NCBI RefSeq assembly: GCF_045290345.1
Contig: NZ_CP155447.1
Span: forward strand, 6,138,001 to 6,202,000
From: Singulisphaera sp045290345
GTDB lineage: Bacteria; Planctomycetota; Planctomycetia; Isosphaerales; Isosphaeraceae
Direction of reading: 5' to 3'
DNA: 64,000 bases
The notes beneath the pieces are model-generated. The model ran no database searches, had not been told where the DNA came from, and worked only from the letters and a program-made list of their open reading frames with translations. The position numbers were made by a program, and so were the translations under genes. This document shows, one piece after another, positions 37,401-45,898 of the stretch; position 1 is the first letter of the stretch, and every line of letters starts with the position of its first letter.

Positions 37401-37595
37401 AATGAGGTTGTCTCTCGAGAAGAGCGACTTCCCCGTGTCGGCCTTGCTCTCCCCCGACCGAGGCGGATCATCTTGACCTGGCGGTGTTTGCGCCAATGCC
37501 AGGGCCGGCGTGACGAGTCCCAGGAACCACGCCCCAAGCATCAGCCCGAGCCGAGAATTCCGATGGCTTCGACTTCTCTCTGAGTCACGCGTCAT
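34422..37595 (-). CDS. TIM-barrel/cytochrome c/DUF6797/beta-propeller protein (5' part of a frameshifted gene)
   Basis: 1057 residues as read, about 1340 if joined to the downstream frame. Signal peptide to about residue 36. Residues about 50-320 are a xylose-isomerase-like TIM barrel (KRFAYDWRAEHIPTFDAEIEALKKHGVALDAFW; HGHAHVGRLRELIALMKPH). A cytochrome c segment holds CLSCH near residue 383 and a MPEG methionine. DUF6797-like sequence follows (WIDGRWNETDLGSVISGVFRGAGVTVPKGVCVRLGERG), then a sorbosone-dehydrogenase-like propeller. Start ATG 37595 has GGAGGT 7 bases upstream. Likely a periplasmic redox protein acting on sugars or sugar acids (inference from domains). The final 20 or so residues as read, after GQLY, are out of frame. 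Its 3' end is the origin of the duplicated junction at 31.4 kb. Confidence 0.8.
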   Translation of the reverse strand: MTRDSERSRSHRNSRLGLMLGAWFLGLVTPALALAQTPPGQDDPPRSGESKADTGKSLFSRDNLIAWCIVPFDSKKRGPEERAAMLERLGFKRFAYDWRAEHIPTFDAEIEALKKHGVALDAFWVAPGELNNESRLILDVLKRHGIKAQLWVLLDFGADRVSGAEQDRRVEAAVAKLRPLAEAAKAIGCTLALYNHGGWFGEPENQVAIIDRLKRDGVTNVGIVYNLHHGHAHVGRLRELIALMKPHLLAFNLNGMGPEGDANGRKILPLGQGAFDLDMLRTIRDSGYRGPIGILGHTQDDAEERLQDNLDGLDWLVPQLDGKPAGPRPTPRTPVPGLLPKPKVSAEDQKTIDTLIAESREQGDPRRGAEVFAAAQFGCLSCHKVGEQGGAIGPELTKAGVCLTPDQIVESVLWPKRQVKDGYNATVVATTQGTLVQGYIQFATEHEVGLREATTGKSIRLAKSDVEGMKEQGTLMPEGLAEAMTSRQRLDLVCFLMTLGRPGDAKATAILSQPHTPAQFTYANGPIVPELWPNRDHAVNRDRIYDFYAKEAEYFAKQPEVPPLLPPFPGLDGGRDGHWGNQSDDTWIDGRWNETDLGSVISGVFRGAGVTVPKGVCVRLGERGEMAACFNPQTLSFDAVWQGGFVKFSPRRHGLLEGLLMDGTPLERPASQKPDEPFVYHGFYRHGKRVVFSYRVGDVEMLDSPWVEEGQFTRNVGPAATHPLAALVRGGPPQWPQVLETKGSRGKARPYAVDTIDVPFKNPWNALMFFGDHDFLADGAAFLCTMTGDVWRVDGIDDSLAAVRWRRVASGLHHALGLVIAEGQVYVLGRDQITRLHDLNNDGEIDFYECVSNAYATSAAGHDFIAGLQRDPAGRFYTASGNQGLIRIDPNGKDVEVLATGFRNPDGLGLSPDGVLTVPCSEGDWTPASMVCEIRPGGFYGYGGPKGGLPPDLPLVYMPRGLDNSSGGQVTVPDDRWGPLKGQMIHLSHGAGTHFLLLRDQVDGQPQGAAVPLPGDFLSGVHRARFNPKDGQLYLRDDRLGYVHAGRRLISAGPLHR

Positions 37596-38293
37596 GCGGC
37601 GGACCTCCGCAAAAGGTGGGTGTCAGTACCGTCTTCCACCGTGGCCCGCGATCCAGAGCATGGCCCACCCCGGGGAAGTTCGTCAGGGCCATATCATACG
37701 GAGCAACAAGGCCGAGGAGGAGGCTCTCCTCTCCAATCGACGACCGAGAACCAATCCGGGACCTGGGAGACCTGCAAGTGCGACTCGCCGTCCATCCACG
37801 CTGACGACCAGAATTTCGGATGCCGGCCGAATCGCTCCCTAGCGAACATGCATCACACCACTTGATTGCACGCGCAATTACATTCACCGAAGCCGCAGAC
37901 GCTCCACCCACGATTCAATTCATAGCTATTTCATTCAATATCATTTAATTACGGGCGGGGCACCTGCGGCCCCATGGAAAACCCAACAGGCTCGTGATTT
38001 AAGTGGCAAAGGGAACAAGCGACAGGATAGAAACGAAAGCAACGCTGACTGGCACCTTGCCCAAGCAAAAAAATTCCATAAAGACATAAAAGCTGTTGCC
38101 ACGTCACTGGAGGCTCTTTGTCAGCCCAAAGACAGGGCTGGCCTCCTTGACACCGTGGCAACGGCACCGGGTTGACGGCACCGGGCGAAAAACCCGGTAA
38201 CGCGGCAAACCAACAAATATTTTCACGCTTCGTCACAACCGCATACACCGAATCCACCGGTGGCGGGGTTCCAACATCGAAACAGGAGATCGC
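37596..38293. other. Long intergenic region, low GC, hairpin near 38180
   Basis: About 700 bases with no supported gene, AT-richer than its surroundings. At 38163-38185 GGCACCGGGTTGAC is followed by a second partial copy, and 38180-38198 (ACCGGG-loop-CCCGGT) can form a short hairpin that could serve as a transcription end for the lipoprotein gene ending at 38294; there is no T-tract. The upper part must hold the promoter of the 34422-37595 gene. Confidence 0.4.
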
Positions 38294-38756
38294 CTACCGT
38301 TTCGGCGATTTGGCGGACGCGCCGACCAGCGGGAATGACAACGGCTCTTGCGGACCTCCGGCGGGGATCTCGGCCTTAAGCACCGAGTTGATGTTGTACG
38401 ACTTCGGAACGACGTTGGCCGTCTCGTCAACAAGCGTCCCTGGGTCGTCGGCGTGCGGGACCTTCTTTCCGGTGGGCTGGAGGCTGTAGATCTCGACCCG
38501 ATAGGGGCCGGGGCTGAGACCGTCGTCACCGGCCAGCCGGAACGCCCCGTCGGCAATCGGGCCCGAGGCGGACGCGCCTTGTTGCAGAGCGTTGAAGCTG
38601 ATCGTGCCGGACGCGAGTGGTTTCCCGTCGAGCGTGACCGTCCCGTCAACCGGGAACCGTGAGAAGCCATCGGCCGAGGAGCCACCGCACCCGGCGAACG
38701 TCATCAGCGCCAGCCCAAGAACCACCGACGGCCAACCCCCGACCGCGCGAAGCGAC

Positions 38757-38770
<14 letters not shown>
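38294..38770 (-). CDS. Lipoprotein with carboxypeptidase-regulatory-like fold, DUF1559 partner
   Basis: A 158-residue exported lipoprotein. The lipobox LMTFAGC places the lipidated cysteine near residue 28. The mature part (FPVDGTVTLDGKPLASGTISF ... PGPYRVEIYS) is a transthyretin/carboxypeptidase-regulatory-like beta-sandwich. Such genes commonly follow DUF1559 genes in planctomycetes. The start is GTG with a very strong GGAGGTGAT site located inside the end of the DUF1559 gene; the two frames overlap by 14 bases, so translation is coupled. Function unknown; probably surface or periplasmic. Confidence 0.85.
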
Positions 38771-39794
<1,024 letters not shown>

Positions 39795-40169
39795 TGCGAC
39801 TCCCCACCGTCGGAGGGGTCGTGCCGGGTTCGGTTCGTCGGGAGGAAGGAATGAATGATCGCGTCTGCGCGACGGTGGTTCTCTCGGCGGACGTCGGCAA
39901 GAGAAAAGATGAATAGCTTGGCGTGAGCGGGGCTTTTCAGGAATAACAGCAGCGAGATAAGGCGCTTCGAGCTCCGATCGTCGGAGGAGAACGGTCCATC
40001 AATCGCAGGCATATCCTTTCAAACTACACATCGCCGCATCGCGATGCAAGGGAGCATACAAAAGAATGACATAAGACGAGGGATGGAACCAAAACGATCC
40101 CCGCGAGCGGACCAGGGCCGTTCGCGGGGATCGAGGTTGGATTCGGGCGGTTCAGGTCAGACGGTCAGG
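39795..40169. other. Intergenic stretch with terminator of the MscS gene
   Basis: No gene. It contains the terminator at 40091-40133 and, nearer 39800-40060, the presumed promoter and leader of the DUF1559 gene. Confidence 0.5.
40091..40133 (-). terminator. Rho-independent terminator after the MscS gene
   Basis: Inverted repeat 40095-40110 / 40118-40133 (CGATCCCCGCGAGCGG against CCGTTCGCGGGGATCG, 15 of 16 pairs with one mismatch) with a seven-base loop, followed on the minus strand by TTTT (plus A-run 40091-40094). It lies 37 bases after the MscS stop. Confidence 0.8.
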
Positions 40170-43100
40170 TCAATCCTTCGACGTGGTCAATCCACTGGCG
40201 GGGATGATGAACCCGGACCGCGTGGCCTCCAGACGCTCGCGACCGAGAAGCTTCGGCGCCGGGGGAACCGAGGGGAGCGTGGTATCGGAACTGGCCAGGT
40301 GGATCGTCTGGGTCGGGAAGGCGAGTTCGAGACCCAGCCGTTCAACTTGCGCGAGGATCTCCCGACTGAGCTCATCGCGGCAGGCCATTTCCTCGGTGAA
40401 GGACGGCACCCGGAAGTAGAGCTGCACGAAAAGCTCCACATAACTGGCCCCCAATCCGCCGATGTGAATCTCGACCTTGTCCGGGTGAATCCGGGGCTGG
40501 TTCGCCGCGAACGCCCTCAGCGAGTCACGCAGAGTGACGAGCTTGTCGACCGGTGTGCCATAGGCCAGCGAGAGGGTGGTGCGGAAGCGTCGGCACGTTC
40601 TGGCGCCTCGGTTGTCGATCAGGGCGGCGGCCATCACCGAGTTGGGGATCGTCAGCAGCGAGTCCTCGAACGTACGGAGTCGGGTCGAGCGGAAGCCGAC
40701 GCTCTCGACCGTTCCCTCCATGTTCTGGACCGCGACGTGCTCGCCGATTCGGAACGGGTGTTCGCCGATCAGTAAGAGGGTCCCGAAGAAATTCTTGAGC
40801 GTGTCCTGGGCCGCGAGCGATGCGGCCAAGCCGACCAAACCGAGCCCGGCCAGAAGCTGAGTCAACGTTTCCCGGCTGCCAATCAGGTAGACCTGGTATG
40901 AGGCCACCACCACCAGCACGGCCAGCTTCATGCCGTTGGCGGCCGTCGGCACGATCATGTCGCTGAGGCTCCGACGATCGTGAAGCCGCTCGCTCCGGGC
41001 GTAGAGGATCATGCCCAGGTCGATCAGACGGAACGCCATCCAGCCCATCAAGCCGATCCAGAGAACTTTCACGGCGGGAATCGTCGCCCCGACGACGGCC
41101 GAAGGCAGGTCAAGCAACCGCAGCAGGTGGTAAAGGCAGAACAGGCCGATCTGGAACGAGACGGGCCGCAATTTGCCGGCGACCAGGCTGCGATCGAGAT
41201 CGAAGCCACCCCAGCGCAGGCAGTAGCAGGCCAACCGCTCGATGATCCGCAGCCCCAGCCACGACACGGCCGCGCAGGTCACCAGGGCGACGGCCAGACC
41301 AATCCACTGGTAAAGGTCGAGCCCCGGCGCGGGTCCCCGGAGCCAGGCGGGCAACTGGTGGCGGAGCCAGAGCGAGGGGACCACCCGCATTGCGGGGATC
41401 GCCGTGATCGCCCTTTCCCGCGATAAAGACGCGTCAACCGGGCGGTCGGCCACGTCGCGGAACATCGTCTCGATCCGGGCGACCGTCTCGCGTGAGAACT
41501 GCCAGTCGCCGACCCGAGGCGCTTCGGTTCGCCTCACCAGATCGATCCGACCGAGGGGGCCGCGGTAATAATGGTACCGGGGGCCGTCGGCATCGGACGG
41601 AAGCTCCTCCACCGCCACCCGGCCGATCCGGTCGAGAACGAACTTGAGCTTGTAGGCCAGGGTCGGCCCTAGTTCGTCACGGGCGCCCTGAGGGACACCG
41701 TCGAGGTCGAGACAGCGGGCCGCCAGATCGAGGTCGCCGTTATCGGAGGCGTGCAAGAGCGTCCGCATGACCTGTTGGGCCGAGTGAAAGTTCGACCGGC
41801 GTTCGCGGGCGGTTTTCTCCTCGGGCGTGAGCCGCTCGAACAGGTCGGGCACGCGTGAAATGGTCTCGCGGTCGAATCGCCACGCACCGTCCTTGCTTCG
41901 CGCGAGGGTCACCTGCCAATCGGTGTCGCGGCCGAGAACCAGCGAGTCGGCCTCCCAGGTGTCGGCGACCGACAGCAAATCCACGTGGAGCCGGTGCAAG
42001 ACCGCCTCGAGCTTGGCGGCCAGCCGAAGCCCCACGCTGGTGCGGACCTCCGGCGCAATCGATTCAAGTTCGAGGCAGTCGAGCAAATCCCGAGTCCGAT
42101 CGGCGTCGAACTCCAACTCGTCCATCGACTCGAGGAAGAGTCGAAGCGTCTTCCGGGGCGAGCCCAGCCCGGCCGGAACGCCGGGGGGCGGCGGCACCTT
42201 CGCCGCGCGACCGGTGGCCAGAACCTCCTCACCGATCACCAGGCCGATCGTGGCGTAGCGCGGGTCGGGGGTCCGGTTGCGGAAGCCCTCAACCAGCGCA
42301 TCGAGGTTGCGCAAGCTCCCGCGAGTGAACAGCCAGGCGTCCTGCCCCTCGGGAAGGCGGACCCGCTCCAGCATGATCCGCCCGCGATGGTTCGAGTGCC
42401 AGACGTAGCGGTAGCCTTCCGGGTCGTTGGGAACCTCTTGCGAGAACATGAACCCGCACCGCTGCATCACGAACGCGAGCTTCCTCGCCATCTGCGCCCC
42501 CTCGGTGGCGCGGAGCTTGGACGGGATATCGCGAAGGTCCAGACACCGGGCGGCCGCCGCGAAGTCACGCCGGCCGATCGCCGCACCGGCGAATGTGCGA
42601 ATCGTCGCGGCCGGATCCGTTCGCCCCTCGGCCATCTTGGACCGGGCCTCCTGAGCCTCATGCTGCCCGATCGAGGCCAATTTCCTCAACCGCCCAATCC
42701 GCCCAACCGTGGTCGCGTCGAACTGCCAGAGTCCATCGGGCTGCCTCACCAAGGTAATCGGCTGCCCCGCCACCTCGTCCAGCAGCACGCGATCCCCCTC
42801 AGAGCGATCGGGGACTGAGTAGAGTGGGATTCCCTGGCGATTCAGGATAAATTCGAGCTGATGGGCAAGTAAGGCCGCGTCCCGCTCGCGCATCTCGGGA
42901 TCGAGGCCATTCAGGTCGAGGCAGTCGATCGCGTTGACGATCAGGCTGGGGGAACGGTCATAGCCCGTGATCGCGAAGTAGAAGGTCTCCAACATCTTGC
43001 GCGGCGTCGTCCGGTTATTCCAACGCGCGGCCTCGCTGGGCTTCGCACCGGAATATTCAGGTTTCGAGGTGGCCGCTTTGGGATCGGGTGTCTGAGTCGG

Positions 43101-43244
43101 AGAAGCGGGAATTTCGGGGACAGAGGCTTGGGGATCAGGGGGTTGAGTGGGGACAGAGGCTTTGGGGTCGGTAGACTGAGCCGGCAGTACCGGCGACCCA
43201 AGCACGAATAGGGCCAGGGTGAGCGAGAGCTTGAAGATGTTCAT
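40170..43244 (-). CDS. MscS-family mechanosensitive channel with four-repeat periplasmic domain
   Basis: A 1024-residue inner-membrane channel. Signal peptide to about residue 22, then a Pro-rich linker containing repeated TDPKASVPTQ-like units. Residues about 83-595 contain four copies of a roughly 90-110-residue module: each has a CLDL/CLEL start (residues near 108, 234, 390, 511), a helix with AxKLxFVLxR, and a GxWxFxxxTVxRI end. Residues about 645-870 hold membrane helices, then the MscS core (LVGLAASLAAQDTLKNFFGTLLLIGEHPFRIGE ... IPNSVM) and a C-terminal cytoplasmic beta domain. MscS channels open on membrane tension to release solutes. The repeat domain may sense envelope or ligand state (inference). 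Length is about 3.5 times E. coli MscS. Confidence 0.9.
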   Translation of the reverse strand: MNIFKLSLTLALFVLGSPVLPAQSTDPKASVPTQPPDPQASVPEIPASPTQTPDPKAATSKPEYSGAKPSEAARWNNRTTPRKMLETFYFAITGYDRSPSLIVNAIDCLDLNGLDPEMRERDAALLAHQLEFILNRQGIPLYSVPDRSEGDRVLLDEVAGQPITLVRQPDGLWQFDATTVGRIGRLRKLASIGQHEAQEARSKMAEGRTDPAATIRTFAGAAIGRRDFAAAARCLDLRDIPSKLRATEGAQMARKLAFVMQRCGFMFSQEVPNDPEGYRYVWHSNHRGRIMLERVRLPEGQDAWLFTRGSLRNLDALVEGFRNRTPDPRYATIGLVIGEEVLATGRAAKVPPPPGVPAGLGSPRKTLRLFLESMDELEFDADRTRDLLDCLELESIAPEVRTSVGLRLAAKLEAVLHRLHVDLLSVADTWEADSLVLGRDTDWQVTLARSKDGAWRFDRETISRVPDLFERLTPEEKTARERRSNFHSAQQVMRTLLHASDNGDLDLAARCLDLDGVPQGARDELGPTLAYKLKFVLDRIGRVAVEELPSDADGPRYHYYRGPLGRIDLVRRTEAPRVGDWQFSRETVARIETMFRDVADRPVDASLSRERAITAIPAMRVVPSLWLRHQLPAWLRGPAPGLDLYQWIGLAVALVTCAAVSWLGLRIIERLACYCLRWGGFDLDRSLVAGKLRPVSFQIGLFCLYHLLRLLDLPSAVVGATIPAVKVLWIGLMGWMAFRLIDLGMILYARSERLHDRRSLSDMIVPTAANGMKLAVLVVVASYQVYLIGSRETLTQLLAGLGLVGLAASLAAQDTLKNFFGTLLLIGEHPFRIGEHVAVQNMEGTVESVGFRSTRLRTFEDSLLTIPNSVMAAALIDNRGARTCRRFRTTLSLAYGTPVDKLVTLRDSLRAFAANQPRIHPDKVEIHIGGLGASYVELFVQLYFRVPSFTEEMACRDELSREILAQVERLGLELAFPTQTIHLASSDTTLPSVPPAPKLLGRERLEATRSGFIIPASGLTTSKD

Positions 43245-43617
43245 GGGGGCGTCCCTGCCTCGCGATGCGGAACGAGCCAGGCGTCAGCCCCGATCCATCG
43301 CATAAGGATCGCGGGGCCTCCCGACTCGGGGGCATGGAGGATACTCGTTCCTCACATCGAATCAAGGCGAATCACAAACCCATCTTTTGCAACGACCGCC
43401 ATCAACTCGAGAGTCATCGCACGAGCCCCCCTCCCTGGGGTCCTGATCTGCTTCTTTTCGGTTTTCGGAAGTCGCAGCCGAAAGACCAAGCAGACAGGCA
43501 ATAGCATCAAAACATAATCCAAATCATAATAAGCAAACCAAAAAGACGTAAGGACAGTCTGCCGTATGCGACTATTGTGGCAGCGGCTCAGGATCGGGCA
43601 GCGCCGCGGCTGGCGCC
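43245..43617. other. Intergenic stretch, nothing clear
   Basis: No gene is supported. The low-GC part at 43495-43570 probably includes promoter elements for the MscS gene, but I cannot define them. Confidence 0.3.
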
Positions 43618-45015
43618 CTACGATCGGGCGGACTTCTTCTTCAGGTCGATCATGACATAACACGTTTCGAGGTTAGGATTCGCGAAACTGATACGCTGTC
43701 GGATTCGAGCGTCGGCCGCGATGATCCGGCCAGCCCCGCGTGGGTAGGCACTGAGGAACTGCTCGTGGAGGGGATGTCGGGCCGAGTTCAAGTCTCGGGC
43801 GAAGCAGAGGTCGGCTCGCGGGTCCAGGCCCGCCCGGCCGACGTATTGCTCGTACTCACCCACGATACGGCCAAGCTCACGTCGACCGTGGTAGGCGACC
43901 GCGCCGACCCAATAGTCGCCGGTGTGCAGGAGGCCGAGTTCGTTGTCGACCGTCTGGATCACGTCGATCGACTCGATGAAGTGCTCCATGGCGTAGTAGA
44001 GATCCAGGGGCAAGTCCTGGCGGCGTGCGAGCCTGTGATAATAGAGCCGGATCGGTTCGAGGGTGATGGCGACCCGGATACCTTTCCTGCGTTCCGGGTC
44101 CAGGTACGTAGCGGCCTCCGCGGCGCCCAGGCAGAGGAACGGGATGTTCGACCCCGCAACATCGCAGAACAGGTGTTCCTCGGCGCTACCGGACGGCCGG
44201 CAGAGGATGGCGTAGTGCTGCCAGTAGCGCTGCACGGCCTGGGTGCCCGAGAAGTCGAACGTGCGCCGGTCGAGGACCGACCGGAGGGTGCGATAGGGGA
44301 AGCTCCCCACGGCCTCTTCGCCACCGAGGACGACCTCGGACGGGATCCCGTAGGCGTGCGCGATGAGATAGAGCGCCATGGCCTTCTCGGCGCAGTTGCC
44401 TCCGTCGCCCTCGATGATCCGATCGAGGGTCTGATCGCAGCTCTTGAACGGCGCGCAGGGTTCAAGGTAGCGGGAATAGGTCTCGTAAGGCGAGGCATGG
44501 AGATGTCCCGCGACCGCGGTGAGGAAGCGGCGGACCCGGTCCGGAGCGTCGAGCCGCAGGACAGACCCGGCCTCCCGGCCGTAGGCCTTCTCGACGATGG
44601 ATTCGACGAATTTCGAATAGGCGTCGGCCCTGAGTTCCCAGCGGCGCGACAGGTAGGCCGGCCAGTTCCGGGTATAGCCCGTGCGGGACCTGTCGATCTC
44701 GATCCGGATCGGGCCGGCGGCCCGCTCGCCGTCAAGCCGATGATCCAGATCGCACGCCCGGCCGCCGATCTTGAACTGGAGGTCGGGGTCGAGATCGCCC
44801 AGGGATCCCCCATCACTCAGGAAGAACAGGCTGTCCGCGTACCGGCTCAGTTCGAGAAGTTGTCCCGCCGAGGCGAGCGTCTCAAGTTCGGCGGAGCGAT
44901 AGAACGAGAGCAGGTCCCCGAGGGTCTGGACCCGACAGGCCTCCGAGCGTATGGCGATCTCCAGGGACAAGTCCCGGACTGGATCGAAGAGAACGAATTC
45001 GAAGCGGCCTGACAA
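43618..45015 (-). CDS. Transglutaminase-like protein (cysteine-histidine-aspartate fold)
   Basis: 465 residues from TTG 45015. A transglutaminase/papain-like core carries a clear catalytic triad pattern: GGNCAEKAMALY (C208), QHYAIL (H267) and LFCDVAG (D285). No signal peptide or membrane segment is apparent, so it acts in the cytoplasm or on cytoplasmic ends. Such folds hydrolyse or cross-link amide bonds. The frame is open back to 45066 inside the upstream gene; I chose TTG 45015 because it follows GAGGAGGGA and lies one base after that gene's TAA. Last gene of a four-gene minus-strand cluster with a Gly-rich membrane protein and two PaaK-like proteins. Target unknown. Confidence 0.75.
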   Translation of the reverse strand: MSGRFEFVLFDPVRDLSLEIAIRSEACRVQTLGDLLSFYRSAELETLASAGQLLELSRYADSLFFLSDGGSLGDLDPDLQFKIGGRACDLDHRLDGERAAGPIRIEIDRSRTGYTRNWPAYLSRRWELRADAYSKFVESIVEKAYGREAGSVLRLDAPDRVRRFLTAVAGHLHASPYETYSRYLEPCAPFKSCDQTLDRIIEGDGGNCAEKAMALYLIAHAYGIPSEVVLGGEEAVGSFPYRTLRSVLDRRTFDFSGTQAVQRYWQHYAILCRPSGSAEEHLFCDVAGSNIPFLCLGAAEAATYLDPERRKGIRVAITLEPIRLYYHRLARRQDLPLDLYYAMEHFIESIDVIQTVDNELGLLHTGDYWVGAVAYHGRRELGRIVGEYEQYVGRAGLDPRADLCFARDLNSARHPLHEQFLSAYPRGAGRIIAADARIRQRISFANPNLETCYVMIDLKKKSARS

Positions 45016-45016
45016 T

Positions 45017-45727
45017 TTAGAGCATCCCTCCTCCGAAGCCTCCTCCGAACCCACCTCCGCCGCCACCTCCGACGTTGGGACCTCTTCTCCCCCTGCAACT
45101 GAACAACAGGAAGGGCAAGCTCAACATGGCGATCAGGAACAGGCCCAGCGAACCGATGAGGCTCCTCCGATTCGTGCCCGAGGTAGGTCCCGCCGTGTCC
45201 GCGACCGAGGTGTCGATCGGGTCGAACCGCGCCCACTGATCCAGCTCGGGCAGGGGCTCGCCGTCGGCGTAGAACTCGAGGACGACGTCCAGGATCTTGT
45301 CGTCGAAGCTGCCGTCGTCGAACACGCTGGTCCCGAGATGACTGCGAACGGTGTCCTCGGGGTAGAGGGGACCAGGCCCGTGATTGATGTAAAACAGCAC
45401 CTTACCCGAATGTTCGCGCACCTTGGCGAACAACTGCCGTAGGAGCATGCGTTTCTTCGGCAGCATCGGGTCCATGTGCAGCCAAGGCTCCAGCCAGGAT
45501 GCCATCTCGGCCTCCTGCTCGGGCCCGGGGGCGATAAAATAGGTCTGGAACAGTTTGCGGAGGGAATAGCCCTCGAACCGCTCGTCGAGATAGACGAAGA
45601 AGCAGCGATCGAGGTCGAAGTCCTCCGGCGTGATACGGAGGCAGAACTGCTCCCCTGCGTACCGGTTCAGGTCGGGCGGACGGTAACTCAACGTCTCGCC
45701 GGGCGCGGTCTTGGCATAGGCACACAC
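45017..45727 (-). CDS. Single-pass membrane protein with Gly-rich C-terminal tail
   Basis: 236 residues from GTG 45727, which has GGGAG 7 bases upstream; a GTG at 45757 and, in another frame, one at 45812 are alternatives, so the N-terminus is uncertain. Residues about 1-170 form a soluble domain of no firm family (LREQ-poor, EDFDLDRCFFVYLDERFEGYSL; DDKILDVVLEFYADG), possibly a distant TPM-like domain. A membrane segment (SLIGSLGLFLIAMLSLPFLLFSC) lies at about 190-212. The end is RGRRGPN followed by an almost pure Gly/Phe run ending GGGML. Stop overlaps the following gene's start region. The exposed Gly-rich tail is a plausible substrate for the cluster's ligase or protease (inference). Confidence 0.6.
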   Translation of the reverse strand: MCAYAKTAPGETLSYRPPDLNRYAGEQFCLRITPEDFDLDRCFFVYLDERFEGYSLRKLFQTYFIAPGPEQEAEMASWLEPWLHMDPMLPKKRMLLRQLFAKVREHSGKVLFYINHGPGPLYPEDTVRSHLGTSVFDDGSFDDKILDVVLEFYADGEPLPELDQWARFDPIDTSVADTAGPTSGTNRRSLIGSLGLFLIAMLSLPFLLFSCRGRRGPNVGGGGGGGFGGGFGGGML

Positions 45728-45898
45728 GGGCGTACTCCCGGACCAAGGCGTTTTCACTGATATCGGGGCCCGTCCTGGCGGACACGCCAGCCGGGCAAAT
45801 TGCGAAATTCACACGAGTCCCGATCTACAACACCCTAGTGGGCATGCTCGACCCTGGCAAGGGCCATCGGATTCCCCGATCGCCCGGCGCCGTTGGGG

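Noticed and set aside
38160..38200. Short tandem GGCACCGGG units as a CRISPR-like array
   Set aside because: Only two partial units, no spacers of constant length and no cas genes in the window.
43765..45012. 415-codon plus-strand open frame
   Set aside because: Antisense to the transglutaminase-like gene, which has a clear catalytic triad; no ribosome binding site for the plus-strand frame.
45402..45812. Alternative minus-strand reading frame as the N-terminus of the Gly-rich membrane protein
   Set aside because: It starts with a plausible GTG and ribosome binding site, but turns Arg-rich after about 35 residues; joining it would require another frameshift for which I see no family evidence.
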